Of a stretch of 64,000 nucleotides of DNA, positions 45,453 to 54,740 are shown piece after piece. This stretch comes from Butyricimonas sp. Marseille-P3923. GTDB lineage: Bacteria > Bacteroidota > Bacteroidia > Bacteroidales > Marinifilaceae. Where the stretch lies: positions 992,001-1,056,000 of the forward strand of contig NZ_FXXL01000006.1 of assembly GCF_900184685.1 (NCBI RefSeq). Direction: 5' to 3'. Under the pieces are notes generated by a model. It made no database searches. It was given only the letters and a program-made list of their open reading frames with translations, and was not told the origin of the DNA. The position numbers were made by a program, and so were the translations under genes. Each line of letters starts with the position of its first letter. Within the stretch, counting starts at the first letter, position 1.

Positions 45453-48104
45453 ATGAAATCATTTATTTTTATGTTGATAACATTTTTATTCGTGTTATCA
45501 TGTAACGGGTCTGTAAATGCCGTAAATAAGAAAAAGAAAAAAACTACACCTGCACCTGCCACGACACAAGTTGCAGTACCTAAAAGTAAAAAACTCAGTA
45601 AATACGAGCAGCTATTCAAAGATAAATCCCACGTGGCTACGGAAGGCGGTTTTATGACGGTGCACAAGGTGAAGGGAAAACTTTATTTTGAATTACCCTT
45701 GAAATATATGCAGAGAGAGATGCTATTGGCTTGTGCCCCGTCGTCAAGTAGCAGTACGACTTTTGCTACCTTGGGGTTCAAAAGCAATACTCCGTTGCAC
45801 ATCAAATTCGTGTTAAAGGATAGTTCTGTTTATATGTGCAAGGTGAACACTACGACCACCTTGGACTTGAAAGACCAACGGGAACAGCACGTGCTTCGGG
45901 AGAATTTCACCGATCCTATCATGGAGGTGTACAAAATAGACGCTTACAACCATGACAGTACCGCTGTCGTGTTTAACATGACTCCCGTGTTTACAGGTTA
46001 TTCAAAACTTTCCCCGGTTACTCAAGGAGGAGGGGGACTTATTAGCAAGAGAGCGACAATAAAAAGTGCGGCTACAAAGTTGGAAGACATCAAGGCTTTT
46101 GAAGACAACATCGTTGTGAAAACATTATTTGCTTACGATGCAAGTCTTGCTATCATGGGTAATACAGCCGTTACCGTGCCGTTAACATTGGAAGCCACTC
46201 ATTCTTTATTATTGCTTCCGGAAAACAAAATGCGTCCTCGCCTTTCCGATTTGCGCGTGGGAATATTCTTGGAAGGAAAAGTTCTGTTGTCTGATCACCA
46301 AGATGGCATGAGCCAATACACCTTAGCTCATCGTTGGCGTTTAGAACCGAAAGATAAAGAAGCGTATCGCCGGGGAGAATTAGTTGAGCCGGTTAAACCT
46401 ATCACCTATTATCTGGACCCGGCTTTTCCCGAATTGTGGAAAGAAGCTATCCGGGACGCTGTAATGGTATGGAATCAAGCATTTTCCAAGATCGGGTTTA
46501 AAGATGCGGTACAGATAAAAGATTTCCCGATGAATGATCCTTCTTTCGATCCGGAAAACTTGAAATATTCTTGTATCCGTTACGTTCCTTCTTCGGAAGC
46601 TAATGCCATGGGACCTTCTTGGGTGGATCCTTCCACGGGCGAGATTATCAATGCTTCCGTGTTGGTATACAACAATATTATTCAGTTGATTAACAATTGG
46701 CGTTTCGTTCAAACGGCACAAATAGATCCTCGGGTACGGGCTAAAAAAATGCCTGATGATATCATAAAAGAATCCTTGACTTACGTGATTGCCCATGAGA
46801 TCGGACATACGTTGGGATTAATGCATAACATGGCTGCTTCTTCCGCTTTTCCCGTGGATTCATTGCGTTCCGCCAGTTTTACTCAAAAATACGGAACTAC
46901 TCCCTCTATCATGGACTATGCACGTTTCAATTATGTGGCTCAGCCTAACGATAAAGGAGTTAAGTTGACTCCTCCCGACTTGGGTTGTTATGACGAGTAT
47001 GCGATCAAATGGCTTTACACTTATTTCCCGGACGAGAGTGATGCTTTAGGCGAAGCAAAAATAATTGAAAAGTGGGTGGATGAAAAGGTCGGAGATCCTT
47101 ATTTCCGCTACGGAAGACAACAGGTGGATTTGCGTATTGATCCCTCGGCTATCGAAGAAGATTTGGGCGATGACCCCATGAAAGCCGGAACTTACGGGAT
47201 TAAGAACTTGAAATATATTCTGAAAAACTTGAATACATGGATTACCGATGATGACGATTACAGCCATCGAGCAAGTTTGTATAGCCAGATCCGTGCGCAG
47301 TATTTGCGTTATATGATGAACGTGTTGTATAACGTCGGGGGAATCTATTTAACCGATGTGAAAGAAGGTACCCCGGGAAAGAAAAAATGTGCCGTTAAGC
47401 GGGAAACGCAACGAGCTTCCTTGAAATGGATATTCAACGAATTGAAAAATTGCGATTGGATTGACAATAAAAGCATCACGGAAAAACTAGACTTGTCTGT
47501 TCCCGCTTCTTCCACGATAAGATCAGCTGTGATGAAAAATTTGTTAGCTTCATACCCCAATGTTCTCTTGTCTGCATCTGTGGCGGAAAAACCGTACACG
47601 GGAATCGAATTCTTTGACGATTTGTACGCGGGAGTTTGGGAAAGTGCCATACAAAATCGTAAGGTGACCGAAAACGATCGTGTGATGCAGGAAGCTATGA
47701 TTAATAATATTATCAATATGGCTAATCCCGGAGATGGGAAAGGATTGTTCGGGGTGACCTCGGAAACGGAATTTGCACCTTCCTTGGATGAAATTCTGGT
47801 ATATGATTTGGATGAAACAGGTCTTGTCCAGTACTTTAAAGAAGAACTGAGAAAAATGGAATCCGAATATGGCAAAGGTTTCGTTGCCACCCAGTTGGGC
47901 ATCACCCATTTTGGGCAAGGATACAAGTGGCAAAGGAAAGTAAATACCTCTGCGATCAATGATGCCAAAACCCGTAATAACGCTCTTGGTTTAAAAATTG
48001 TCAACCTGCTGACTCAAAAAGTACATACCGCACCGGATAGAGTTTCTCGCGAACACTATCAAGCCATGTTGACGCAATTGGAAAAGAATTTGAAAAATAA
48101 ATAG
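45453..48104 (+). CDS. Large zinc-dependent metalloprotease (DUF5117/DUF4953 type)
   Basis: 883 residues. The N-terminus has a lipoprotein-like signal (LFVLSC, Cys17). A DUF5117-like beta domain (about 60-330) precedes a metzincin-like catalytic domain. The zinc-binding motif HEIGHTLGLMHNM is at residues 448-460, and a Met-turn-like PSIMDYARFNYV lies about 35 residues later. The C-terminal half (about 520-880) is helical and conserved in the family. It is an intact, presumably active secreted or surface protease. It is the enzyme most likely to feed SusCD-1, as glycanases do in polysaccharide loci (inference). The TlpA gene starts 16 bp after it. Confidence 0.92.
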   Translation: MKSFIFMLITFLFVLSCNGSVNAVNKKKKKTTPAPATTQVAVPKSKKLSKYEQLFKDKSHVATEGGFMTVHKVKGKLYFELPLKYMQREMLLACAPSSSSSTTFATLGFKSNTPLHIKFVLKDSSVYMCKVNTTTTLDLKDQREQHVLRENFTDPIMEVYKIDAYNHDSTAVVFNMTPVFTGYSKLSPVTQGGGGLISKRATIKSAATKLEDIKAFEDNIVVKTLFAYDASLAIMGNTAVTVPLTLEATHSLLLLPENKMRPRLSDLRVGIFLEGKVLLSDHQDGMSQYTLAHRWRLEPKDKEAYRRGELVEPVKPITYYLDPAFPELWKEAIRDAVMVWNQAFSKIGFKDAVQIKDFPMNDPSFDPENLKYSCIRYVPSSEANAMGPSWVDPSTGEIINASVLVYNNIIQLINNWRFVQTAQIDPRVRAKKMPDDIIKESLTYVIAHEIGHTLGLMHNMAASSAFPVDSLRSASFTQKYGTTPSIMDYARFNYVAQPNDKGVKLTPPDLGCYDEYAIKWLYTYFPDESDALGEAKIIEKWVDEKVGDPYFRYGRQQVDLRIDPSAIEEDLGDDPMKAGTYGIKNLKYILKNLNTWITDDDDYSHRASLYSQIRAQYLRYMMNVLYNVGGIYLTDVKEGTPGKKKCAVKRETQRASLKWIFNELKNCDWIDNKSITEKLDLSVPASSTIRSAVMKNLLASYPNVLLSASVAEKPYTGIEFFDDLYAGVWESAIQNRKVTENDRVMQEAMINNIINMANPGDGKGLFGVTSETEFAPSLDEILVYDLDETGLVQYFKEELRKMESEYGKGFVATQLGITHFGQGYKWQRKVNTSAINDAKTRNNALGLKIVNLLTQKVHTAPDRVSREHYQAMLTQLEKNLKNK

Positions 48105-48120
48105 TTCATAGTACTGGAGA

Positions 48121-49233
48121 ATGAAAAGGAGCATATTCACGACACAACTATTTCTCGTTTTCGTGGGATTGTTTTGTGGGTGCACGCCATCCTCTTCTTC
48201 CTATCAATTTAACTTGGAAGGAAATGTACGGGGGATAGCAAATGGAAATGTGATTTTGATGAAAAGTTCTTTTGAACAGGATACTTTGTTGAGAGCTTCT
48301 ATTAAGGATGGATATTTCAAATTGAAAGGGGAACTTCCCGAGATAGGTGTGTACTCCTTGAAAATAAACGACAGGTGGAATAGTTTTTATTTCGACGGGA
48401 CCCGTATGACTCTCGATGTGGACTATTCCGGTCAGCAGGAGTGGAAATTAACGGGATCGCCGGCAGAGGATGCGAAAGCGAAATTCCAAAAGGAATGGTT
48501 AAAGGACAGGATTTCTCCTATGGCGGATTCGTTACAACAAGCGTTTGATGCTTTGAATTTGCAGGATGTGGATCAAGAAGAATACTACGACAAGCTAAGC
48601 GGTTTGCTGGAATCCCGAGATATAAGGTACAATTTGGTACGTGATTTCGTGAGAAAGTATCCTGATAATATTTTTTCTGCTTCTTTAAGCATCAAAGAGA
48701 TGGGATGGAATTACGATTGGGGAAAAAGCTTGTATGACCTGCTCACTCCGAGAATACAGAAATCCGCTTTGGGTAAGCAATTGGAAGAAAAACTTCTGAA
48801 GTGTGAATCTATTGCCATCGGGAAAGATATGCCGAAATTTCCGGTTGAAACCCTTGATGGCATACAACAGGAATTCACGTGGGAGAAAGGGATTTGTGTC
48901 ATTGACTTCTGGGCATCTTGGTGTAAACCCTGTCGGAGAGAGATTCCTTTCTTGAAACGTCTGTATAATGAATTTCATGACAAAGGGGTTCATTTCGTGA
49001 GTGTTTCCATGGATAAAAATCCGGCAAGATGGCAGCAAGCTTTGACGGAAGAAAAACTTCCTTGGCTAAATGTTCGGAATATGGACGGGTTTGAAAAGCG
49101 GGGAATCCGGTCGGAATTTCACTTTAACGGAATCCCGTACATCGTATTATTGGATAAGAATGGAAAGATTGCAGCCAAAGATATCCGTTTAAAACAACTT
49201 CGAGCAAAGATTATAGAATTGTTAGGCAATTGA
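48121..49233 (+). CDS. TlpA-type thioredoxin lipoprotein with DUF4369 domain (system 1)
   Basis: 370 residues with lipobox LFCGC (Cys21). An N-terminal DUF4369 domain (about 28-120: FNLEGNVRGIANGNVILMKS) is followed by a helical linker, then a thioredoxin domain with WASWCKPCRREIPFLKR (Cys268/Cys271) and cis-Pro region GIPYIVLLDKNGK. It probably reduces disulfides on the periplasmic or outer-membrane side. It parallels the TlpA gene at 3835, which also follows a SusCD pair. Last gene of system 1, followed by a strong terminator. Confidence 0.93.
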   Translation: MKRSIFTTQLFLVFVGLFCGCTPSSSSYQFNLEGNVRGIANGNVILMKSSFEQDTLLRASIKDGYFKLKGELPEIGVYSLKINDRWNSFYFDGTRMTLDVDYSGQQEWKLTGSPAEDAKAKFQKEWLKDRISPMADSLQQAFDALNLQDVDQEEYYDKLSGLLESRDIRYNLVRDFVRKYPDNIFSASLSIKEMGWNYDWGKSLYDLLTPRIQKSALGKQLEEKLLKCESIAIGKDMPKFPVETLDGIQQEFTWEKGICVIDFWASWCKPCRREIPFLKRLYNEFHDKGVHFVSVSMDKNPARWQQALTEEKLPWLNVRNMDGFEKRGIRSEFHFNGIPYIVLLDKNGKIAAKDIRLKQLRAKIIELLGN

Positions 49234-49275
49234 TAGTCTATCCGTGTATTGGTTGTAAAAACGGATTTACTTGAC

Positions 49276-49326
49276 AAACGAGAGGTTATCTGGTTGTTAA
49301 AAAGCAGATAACCTCTCGTTTTTTTT
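49276..49326 (+). terminator. Terminator of system 1
   Basis: Perfect 17-bp stem (49276-49292 with 49305-49321), loop of 12, followed by T-rich sequence to 49326. Clear intrinsic terminator. Confidence 0.95.
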
Positions 49327-49374
49327 GTAGCGTTGTATGCGGGTTTAACCCCGGAATGTTAAAATGTAAAACAA

Positions 49375-49407
49375 TTGTTGTTCCATGTTTATATTTCGTT
49401 ATTTTTG
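49375..49407 (+). promoter_or_regulatory. Promoter of sigma factor 2
   Basis: TTGTTG at 49375-49380 and TATTTTTG at 49400-49407 (exact TAnnTTTG) with a 19-bp spacer, 49 bp before the ATG. Confidence 0.65.
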
Positions 49408-49456
49408 GACAATAAGATTATGCAATGGCGAGTATTGATTATTTTATAGTTAAGAG

Positions 49457-50014
49457 ATGTTTAGTAATGAGTTAGTGGAGGTTGTGGATTTATCCGATGC
49501 CAAACAGTTTAAGAAGGGCTACGAGCGATATTTTACCGCTCTAAAATATTTCGCCATGCATTATTTGGAAGACGAGGATGTTGTCCTTGATTTATTGCAG
49601 GATTTCTTCTTGAGGTTGTGGGAGAAAAGAGAAACATTTAAAAATGAAGAAACATTTAAGGTTTATCTTTACCGGGGCGTGCGCAATAATTGTTTGACTT
49701 ATATACGGAATAAAAAAAGAGCGGAGAAACGTATGCAGGGATACGTACCGGAGGAGATTGAAGAAGATTTTGTCAGTCGCGTTATAGAGGCGGAAGTTTT
49801 TTCTATGATAAATGAAGTTTTCGAGGAATTGCCGGAATCTTGCAAGAAGGTATATCGTTTAAGTTTGGAGGGAAAATCTCATCAAGAGATTGCAGATGAA
49901 CTGCATATCGCTATAAATACAATTAAGCGGCATAAAAATAATGCGAATCATTATATTCGGGAACGATTAGAGAAGTTATTGATATTGATGATGCTACTCT
50001 CTTCAGATATTTAA
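49457..50014 (+). CDS. ECF RNA polymerase sigma factor (system 2)
   Basis: 185 residues. Region 2 (FKKGYERYFTALKYFAMHYL, then LLQDFFLRLWEKRET) and region 4 (ELPESCKKVYRLSLEGKSHQ, EIADELHIAINTIKRHKNNA) are clear. It resembles the system 3 sigma factor much more than that of system 1, suggesting a recent paralogue pair. It should act on the susC-2 promoter under control of the FecR encoded 114 bp downstream. Confidence 0.94.
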   Translation: MFSNELVEVVDLSDAKQFKKGYERYFTALKYFAMHYLEDEDVVLDLLQDFFLRLWEKRETFKNEETFKVYLYRGVRNNCLTYIRNKKRAEKRMQGYVPEEIEEDFVSRVIEAEVFSMINEVFEELPESCKKVYRLSLEGKSHQEIADELHIAINTIKRHKNNANHYIRERLEKLLILMMLLSSDI

Positions 50015-50128
50015 TTCGGGGAATATTTCAAAAAAAAGTGTTCGAAGTGTATAACACCTCCCATGATAAGTGGAGTCTCTAATATAAAAACTGGAACATA
50101 GAGTGCCGGAATTTATAATAGAGTAAAT

Positions 50129-51274
50129 ATGTATAGAGTATCTCGAATATTGTTGAAATATTTCACGTTTGGAACAAATGACGAGGAATCCCGTTTTTTG
50201 AACCAGTGGCGGGAAGAGTCCGATCGTAATGAATTGCTTTTTAATAAGATCGGTTCTCGTGGGTTCTTGGAAAATGCCATGGATCCGAAGCATCGGAAAA
50301 TACGGGAAGAACAATGGAGATTATTGGAGAAAAAGATATTGTTTGCCAGACGTCGGGAACGCATGGTTAAAAGTGTACGATGGGTTGCCGCTATATTAAT
50401 TCCAGTTCTGTTAGTCACGTTCTATCAGTTAGGGAATGAAGACGCCGGAAAACCGGGGATATGCGTCGCAAGTGACTCGCCCGTTGCTTCTAAAGCCGTG
50501 CTTCATCTGGCAGAAGGCGGGGAAATCGTAATTACGCGGGATACAGTTTTTCAAAAAGAGATGAAAACGGTGTTGCTTGAGAATCGTCTTGACACAATTC
50601 ATTTCCTCCCGAAAGAAATGAATGACGTTTTTTCAGATAAAGAATATCGGCTCGAAGTTCCCCGTGGAGGAGAGTATGTGGCTCGTTTGGAAGATGGAAC
50701 TATCGTGCATATGGATGCAGAATCTGAGTTAATTATTCCTCAGAAATTCAAGAAGGATTCAAGACAAGTCGAGTTGAACGGACATGCTTATTTCATAGTA
50801 ACGGAAGATAGTACACGTCCTTTTATCGTGAAATCGGGAAATCTGAAAATTCGAGTGCTGGGTACGGAGTTCGATTTCGATGCTTACGAGGGGCAGGAAA
50901 TTACAACGACACTGGTGAAAGGGAGCGTGGAAGTATCCTATGGGGATTCAAAATGCAGGTTGAAACCGAACCAGCAGGCAAGGCTCGGTATGAGTGGTAG
51001 GATGGAAGTTTCGGATGTCGATACGTATCCCTTTATAGCTTGGAAATATGAACGAATTGTATTTATTAATCAGACGCTTGAGTCTATCATGAAAGTTTTG
51101 GCAAGGTGGTATAATGTGGAGCCTGTCTTTCTTTCCAACGAGATTAAGCAAGAGTGTTTTACCTTGGATATAGAGAAGTACGGGGAAATAACTCCCGTGT
51201 TGAAATCAATAGAAAGAACCGACAAAGTATATTTTGAAATAGGTGATAAACAGATTCTTATCTATAAGAAGTAG
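50129..51274 (+). CDS. FecR-family anti-sigma factor (system 2)
   Basis: 381 residues. An N-terminal cytoplasmic anti-sigma part is followed by a transmembrane helix near 88-105 (WVAAILIPVLLVTFYQLG). The FecR domain (about 170-275) has VPRGGEYVARLEDGTIVHMD and VELNGHAYFIVTEDSTRPFI, and the C-terminal DUF4974 domain has RIVFINQTLESIMKVLARWY. It links SusC-2 to sigma factor 2. Start ATG 50129 gives the standard N-terminal MYRVSRILLKYF. Confidence 0.94.
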   Translation: MYRVSRILLKYFTFGTNDEESRFLNQWREESDRNELLFNKIGSRGFLENAMDPKHRKIREEQWRLLEKKILFARRRERMVKSVRWVAAILIPVLLVTFYQLGNEDAGKPGICVASDSPVASKAVLHLAEGGEIVITRDTVFQKEMKTVLLENRLDTIHFLPKEMNDVFSDKEYRLEVPRGGEYVARLEDGTIVHMDAESELIIPQKFKKDSRQVELNGHAYFIVTEDSTRPFIVKSGNLKIRVLGTEFDFDAYEGQEITTTLVKGSVEVSYGDSKCRLKPNQQARLGMSGRMEVSDVDTYPFIAWKYERIVFINQTLESIMKVLARWYNVEPVFLSNEIKQECFTLDIEKYGEITPVLKSIERTDKVYFEIGDKQILIYKK

Positions 51275-51302
51275 ATAAGGATAATTATAACGAATGTAGG
51301 AG

Positions 51303-51324
51303 AGGCTAAAAATATTTAGTCTCA
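51303..51324 (+). terminator. Hairpin at the FecR-2 / SusC-2 junction
   Basis: GAGGCTAAA (51303-51311) and TTTAGTCTC (51316-51324) pair with one G-U, loop AATA, 28 bp after the fecR stop; a 9-T run follows at about 51340, too far for a classical terminator. Confidence 0.5.
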
Positions 51325-51381
51325 AGGGGTTTGTATCGTTTTTTTTTAGATGATAATTTAATATGAACTAAAAACAATTTT

Positions 51382-54300
51382 ATGGAAAAAAAAGACTACA
51401 TGAAACGCTTGTGTTTTTATACACGGAAGATAAGGCGTATGCTGTCTGTATTGTTTCTTTTTGTGCTTATGGGGATAAATGCTTTAAGGGCAGACACGAT
51501 TGTTGAGAAAGTCGAGTTGAATATCTCGGTGAAGAATGCATCTGTGCTTCAAGTTTTTGCCCAGATAAAACAACAAACGTCATTCAATTTTGTTTATAAT
51601 GACCGGGATATTTCCCAGATCGGCTTGAAAACAATGGATTTAAAGAAGGCGGATATCGTTGCCGTGTTGGATAAATGTATCGAGGGAACGGATCTGGTTT
51701 ATGAATTTATGGGTAATGTCGTCATTTTCAAGCGGCGTGCCGAGGTTGTTCGGGATAGCGTGAAGGAGGGTAAGATAGTGGGAGTGGTAAAGGATGAACG
51801 AGGATTTCCATTGCCCGGGGTTACAATACAGATAAAGGATATGAAGTTGGGTACGGCAACGGATAAAGACGGACGGTATGCTTTCCGCTTTGTCCTCGGT
51901 AAACAGATTGTCCTGGAATATTCTTTTATCGGGATGGAAACCGTGGAAATAAGATATACCGGTCAAGACACGATTAATGTTGTTATGAAAGAGAGTGAGG
52001 TTGCATTGGAGGATGTCGTTGTGACGGGGTATGCCAATCTTTCCCGACAGTCTTACACGGGAAACGTGAAAACGATGACGGCCGCGGAATTAAAGAAGAT
52101 TTCCCAAGTAAATGTATTGAAATCCATTCAAGTATTGGATCCTTCTTTTCGGATTGCTGTTAATAACGAGATGGGTTCTAACCCGAACGTGATGCCAAAA
52201 ATAAGTATTCGCGGAGATTCCGGTATCGGATTGACTGAATTGGATGAGGTGAATGTGTCTAAAACGGCATTGCAGAATAACCCGAATCTGCCGACATTCA
52301 TTTTGGACGGTTTCGAGGTGAGTGTTAATAAAGTGTACGATATGGATATTAACCGGATTGAATCGATCACGTTATTGAAAGATGCGGCAGCCACGGCAAT
52401 ATACGGTTCTCGTGCCGCGAACGGGGTTGTGGTGATAACAACCGTTACTCCTAAAGATGGGCAAATACTGATTAATTACGGGTATAACCTGAATGTACAG
52501 GTTCCTGACTTGCGGGATTATAATTTGATGAATGCCAAGGAAAAAGTAGAGGCGGAAAAAGAAGCCGGATTGTTTGATCAGGAGTATTATCAGCAGGCTT
52601 ACTATCATGCGAAACTAAGATTAATCGAGCGGGGGAATAACACGGACTGGCTGGCTTTGCCGCTTCGGAATACGGCGAGTAGTAAACATTATCTAAGAAT
52701 GGAAGGGGGAACAAACGGTTTTCGTTATGGTATCGACGTGAATTATCAAGGGAATAACGGGGTGATGAAGGGGTCCGAAAGAAAAACCGTTGGATTGGGT
52801 TTAGAGTTACAGTATAATATCGGGAAATTGTTATTCAAGAATAGTGCCACGTACACGGGAGTCAATTCGGAGGAATCTCCTTTCGGTTCGTTTAGCAAAT
52901 ACACCACTATGAATCCCTACTATTCTTATTTGGATGAAGACGGAACAGTTGCCGAAGTAATAAAGACTGCAACACCGAACGGTACGACCAGTAATCCGTT
53001 GTATGATGCCTATCTGGGTAGTTTCGATAAAACGAAAAGCAAGGAATTTATAGATAATTTCTCTGTCCAATATTATCTGACGAATAAAATTCATTTCAAA
53101 GGTTCTCTTGCCTTGACTTACACGACGGGCTCTTCTAATGCTTATACCTCACCCGAAGCCGGGCAATATCACAACAAGCCTTATAAAGGGGAAATGACTG
53201 TTGGAAATACAACCGCGACAGTGATAGACGGTAGTGTATTCGGGTATTATAACGATATGATCGGGTATCATAATATTAATTTGTTTGCCGGTATCAACGT
53301 GAAAGAGAGTTCAGACGAGAGCCATAGCGTGTACGTGAGAGATATTCCGGCGGGTGGGTTTGCTAATCCGCAATTCGCGAGAGAATTTCCGAATGCCCCG
53401 ACAACTTTTCAACAAAAAACTAGATTGTTCGGAACGATAGTATCTTTGAATTACACCTACCGGAATATTTATTTGTTGGACGCCACGTGGAGAATGGACG
53501 GAAATTCATCTTTTGGGAGCGAAACCCGTTTTGCGCCGTTCTGGTCGATGGGGCTGGGGTTGAATATTCATAATTACGCTTTTATGAAAGGAGTAAATTG
53601 GCTCTCGGAATTGAAAATCAGAGGTTCATACGGTGTTACGGGTAAGGCTAATTTCCCCGCTAACACGGCTCGCACGTTGTATACGATTAACAGCAAATCA
53701 GTTTATCCTACAGGGTTGGGAGGAAATATTACAGCCATGGGAAATAAAAACTTGAAATGGGAAAAAACGAAGATAACGGATTTAGGTACTACAATCAATA
53801 TTCTGGACGGCCTTTTGGTGTTTACGGGAACGTATTATTTCCGCAGGACAGTAGATTTGATTGCTGATATGTACATTCCTTCATCTTCGGGATTTCTGTC
53901 TTACAAGGATAATATCGGGGAGATTACCAATAATGGTTACGAGATAAGTTTACGGGTAAAAGCATTAGCTAAATCTGACGCTCAACTTTATTTTACGGCT
54001 AATGTGGCATCCAATAAAAATAAGATAAAGAAGATTTCCGAGTCCTTGAAGTCATATAATCAAAAGATAGAAGAGAAGTATCAGGATAATGCCCATAAAA
54101 CCGAAACCAAAAAACCTTTGTTGAAATACGTGGAAGGCGCTTCGACAACATCAATTTACGCCATGCGGTCATTGGGGATAAATCCGCAAACAGGAGATGA
54201 GATATTCCGTTATAAAGACGGGAGTTACGGTACGGAATGGCTCGCTTCGGAGAATGTTGCTATCGGGAATACGGAACCGAAAATGAATGGTACCTTGTCT

Positions 54301-54729
54301 TCAAACTTGTTATTGTACGGTGTGACGTTGGACGTGTATTTTACTTATACATACGGGGGACAGCAATATAACCAGACGTTACAAACCAAAATAGAGAATG
54401 CTGATATTGAAAATAACGTGGATAAAAGAGTGTTTACAGACCGGTGGAAAAAGCAAGGTGATATAGCCGGCTTTAAGAGCTTGAAGCAATATAATGTTCC
54501 CACGAATCCAACCAGTAGGTTTGTACAAGATGACAACACGCTGACACTCCAATCTGTATCTGTCGGTTATGAATTACCTTCGGATATACTAAAAAAGATT
54601 CGTTTTAGCCGGGTAAAGTTGGCTTTTAACATGAACGATGTATTCCGTGTATCATCAATCAAGCAGGAACGAGGTTTGTCTTACCCGTTTGCCAGAAGTT
54701 ATAGTTTTTCAGTAAATGTAGGTTTTTAA
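51382..54729 (+). CDS. SusC/RagA-family TonB-dependent porin with STN domain (system 2)
   Basis: 1115 residues. A basic N-terminus and signal helix (LSVLFLFVLMGINALRA) precede an STN domain (about 48-125: ELNISVKNASVLQVFAQIKQ) and a carboxypeptidase-like domain (GVVKDERGFPLPGVTIQI). The plug has ITLLKDAAATAIYGSRAANG and FILDGFEVSVNKVYDMDINR, then a barrel ending SFSVNVGF. ATG 51400 is an alternative start. It is the TonB-driven importer and signal transducer for sigma-2/FecR-2; SusD follows 11 bp later. Confidence 0.95.
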   Translation: MEKKDYMKRLCFYTRKIRRMLSVLFLFVLMGINALRADTIVEKVELNISVKNASVLQVFAQIKQQTSFNFVYNDRDISQIGLKTMDLKKADIVAVLDKCIEGTDLVYEFMGNVVIFKRRAEVVRDSVKEGKIVGVVKDERGFPLPGVTIQIKDMKLGTATDKDGRYAFRFVLGKQIVLEYSFIGMETVEIRYTGQDTINVVMKESEVALEDVVVTGYANLSRQSYTGNVKTMTAAELKKISQVNVLKSIQVLDPSFRIAVNNEMGSNPNVMPKISIRGDSGIGLTELDEVNVSKTALQNNPNLPTFILDGFEVSVNKVYDMDINRIESITLLKDAAATAIYGSRAANGVVVITTVTPKDGQILINYGYNLNVQVPDLRDYNLMNAKEKVEAEKEAGLFDQEYYQQAYYHAKLRLIERGNNTDWLALPLRNTASSKHYLRMEGGTNGFRYGIDVNYQGNNGVMKGSERKTVGLGLELQYNIGKLLFKNSATYTGVNSEESPFGSFSKYTTMNPYYSYLDEDGTVAEVIKTATPNGTTSNPLYDAYLGSFDKTKSKEFIDNFSVQYYLTNKIHFKGSLALTYTTGSSNAYTSPEAGQYHNKPYKGEMTVGNTTATVIDGSVFGYYNDMIGYHNINLFAGINVKESSDESHSVYVRDIPAGGFANPQFAREFPNAPTTFQQKTRLFGTIVSLNYTYRNIYLLDATWRMDGNSSFGSETRFAPFWSMGLGLNIHNYAFMKGVNWLSELKIRGSYGVTGKANFPANTARTLYTINSKSVYPTGLGGNITAMGNKNLKWEKTKITDLGTTINILDGLLVFTGTYYFRRTVDLIADMYIPSSSGFLSYKDNIGEITNNGYEISLRVKALAKSDAQLYFTANVASNKNKIKKISESLKSYNQKIEEKYQDNAHKTETKKPLLKYVEGASTTSIYAMRSLGINPQTGDEIFRYKDGSYGTEWLASENVAIGNTEPKMNGTLSSNLLLYGVTLDVYFTYTYGGQQYNQTLQTKIENADIENNVDKRVFTDRWKKQGDIAGFKSLKQYNVPTNPTSRFVQDDNTLTLQSVSVGYELPSDILKKIRFSRVKLAFNMNDVFRVSSIKQERGLSYPFARSYSFSVNVGF

Positions 54730-54740
54730 AGATATAGGTC

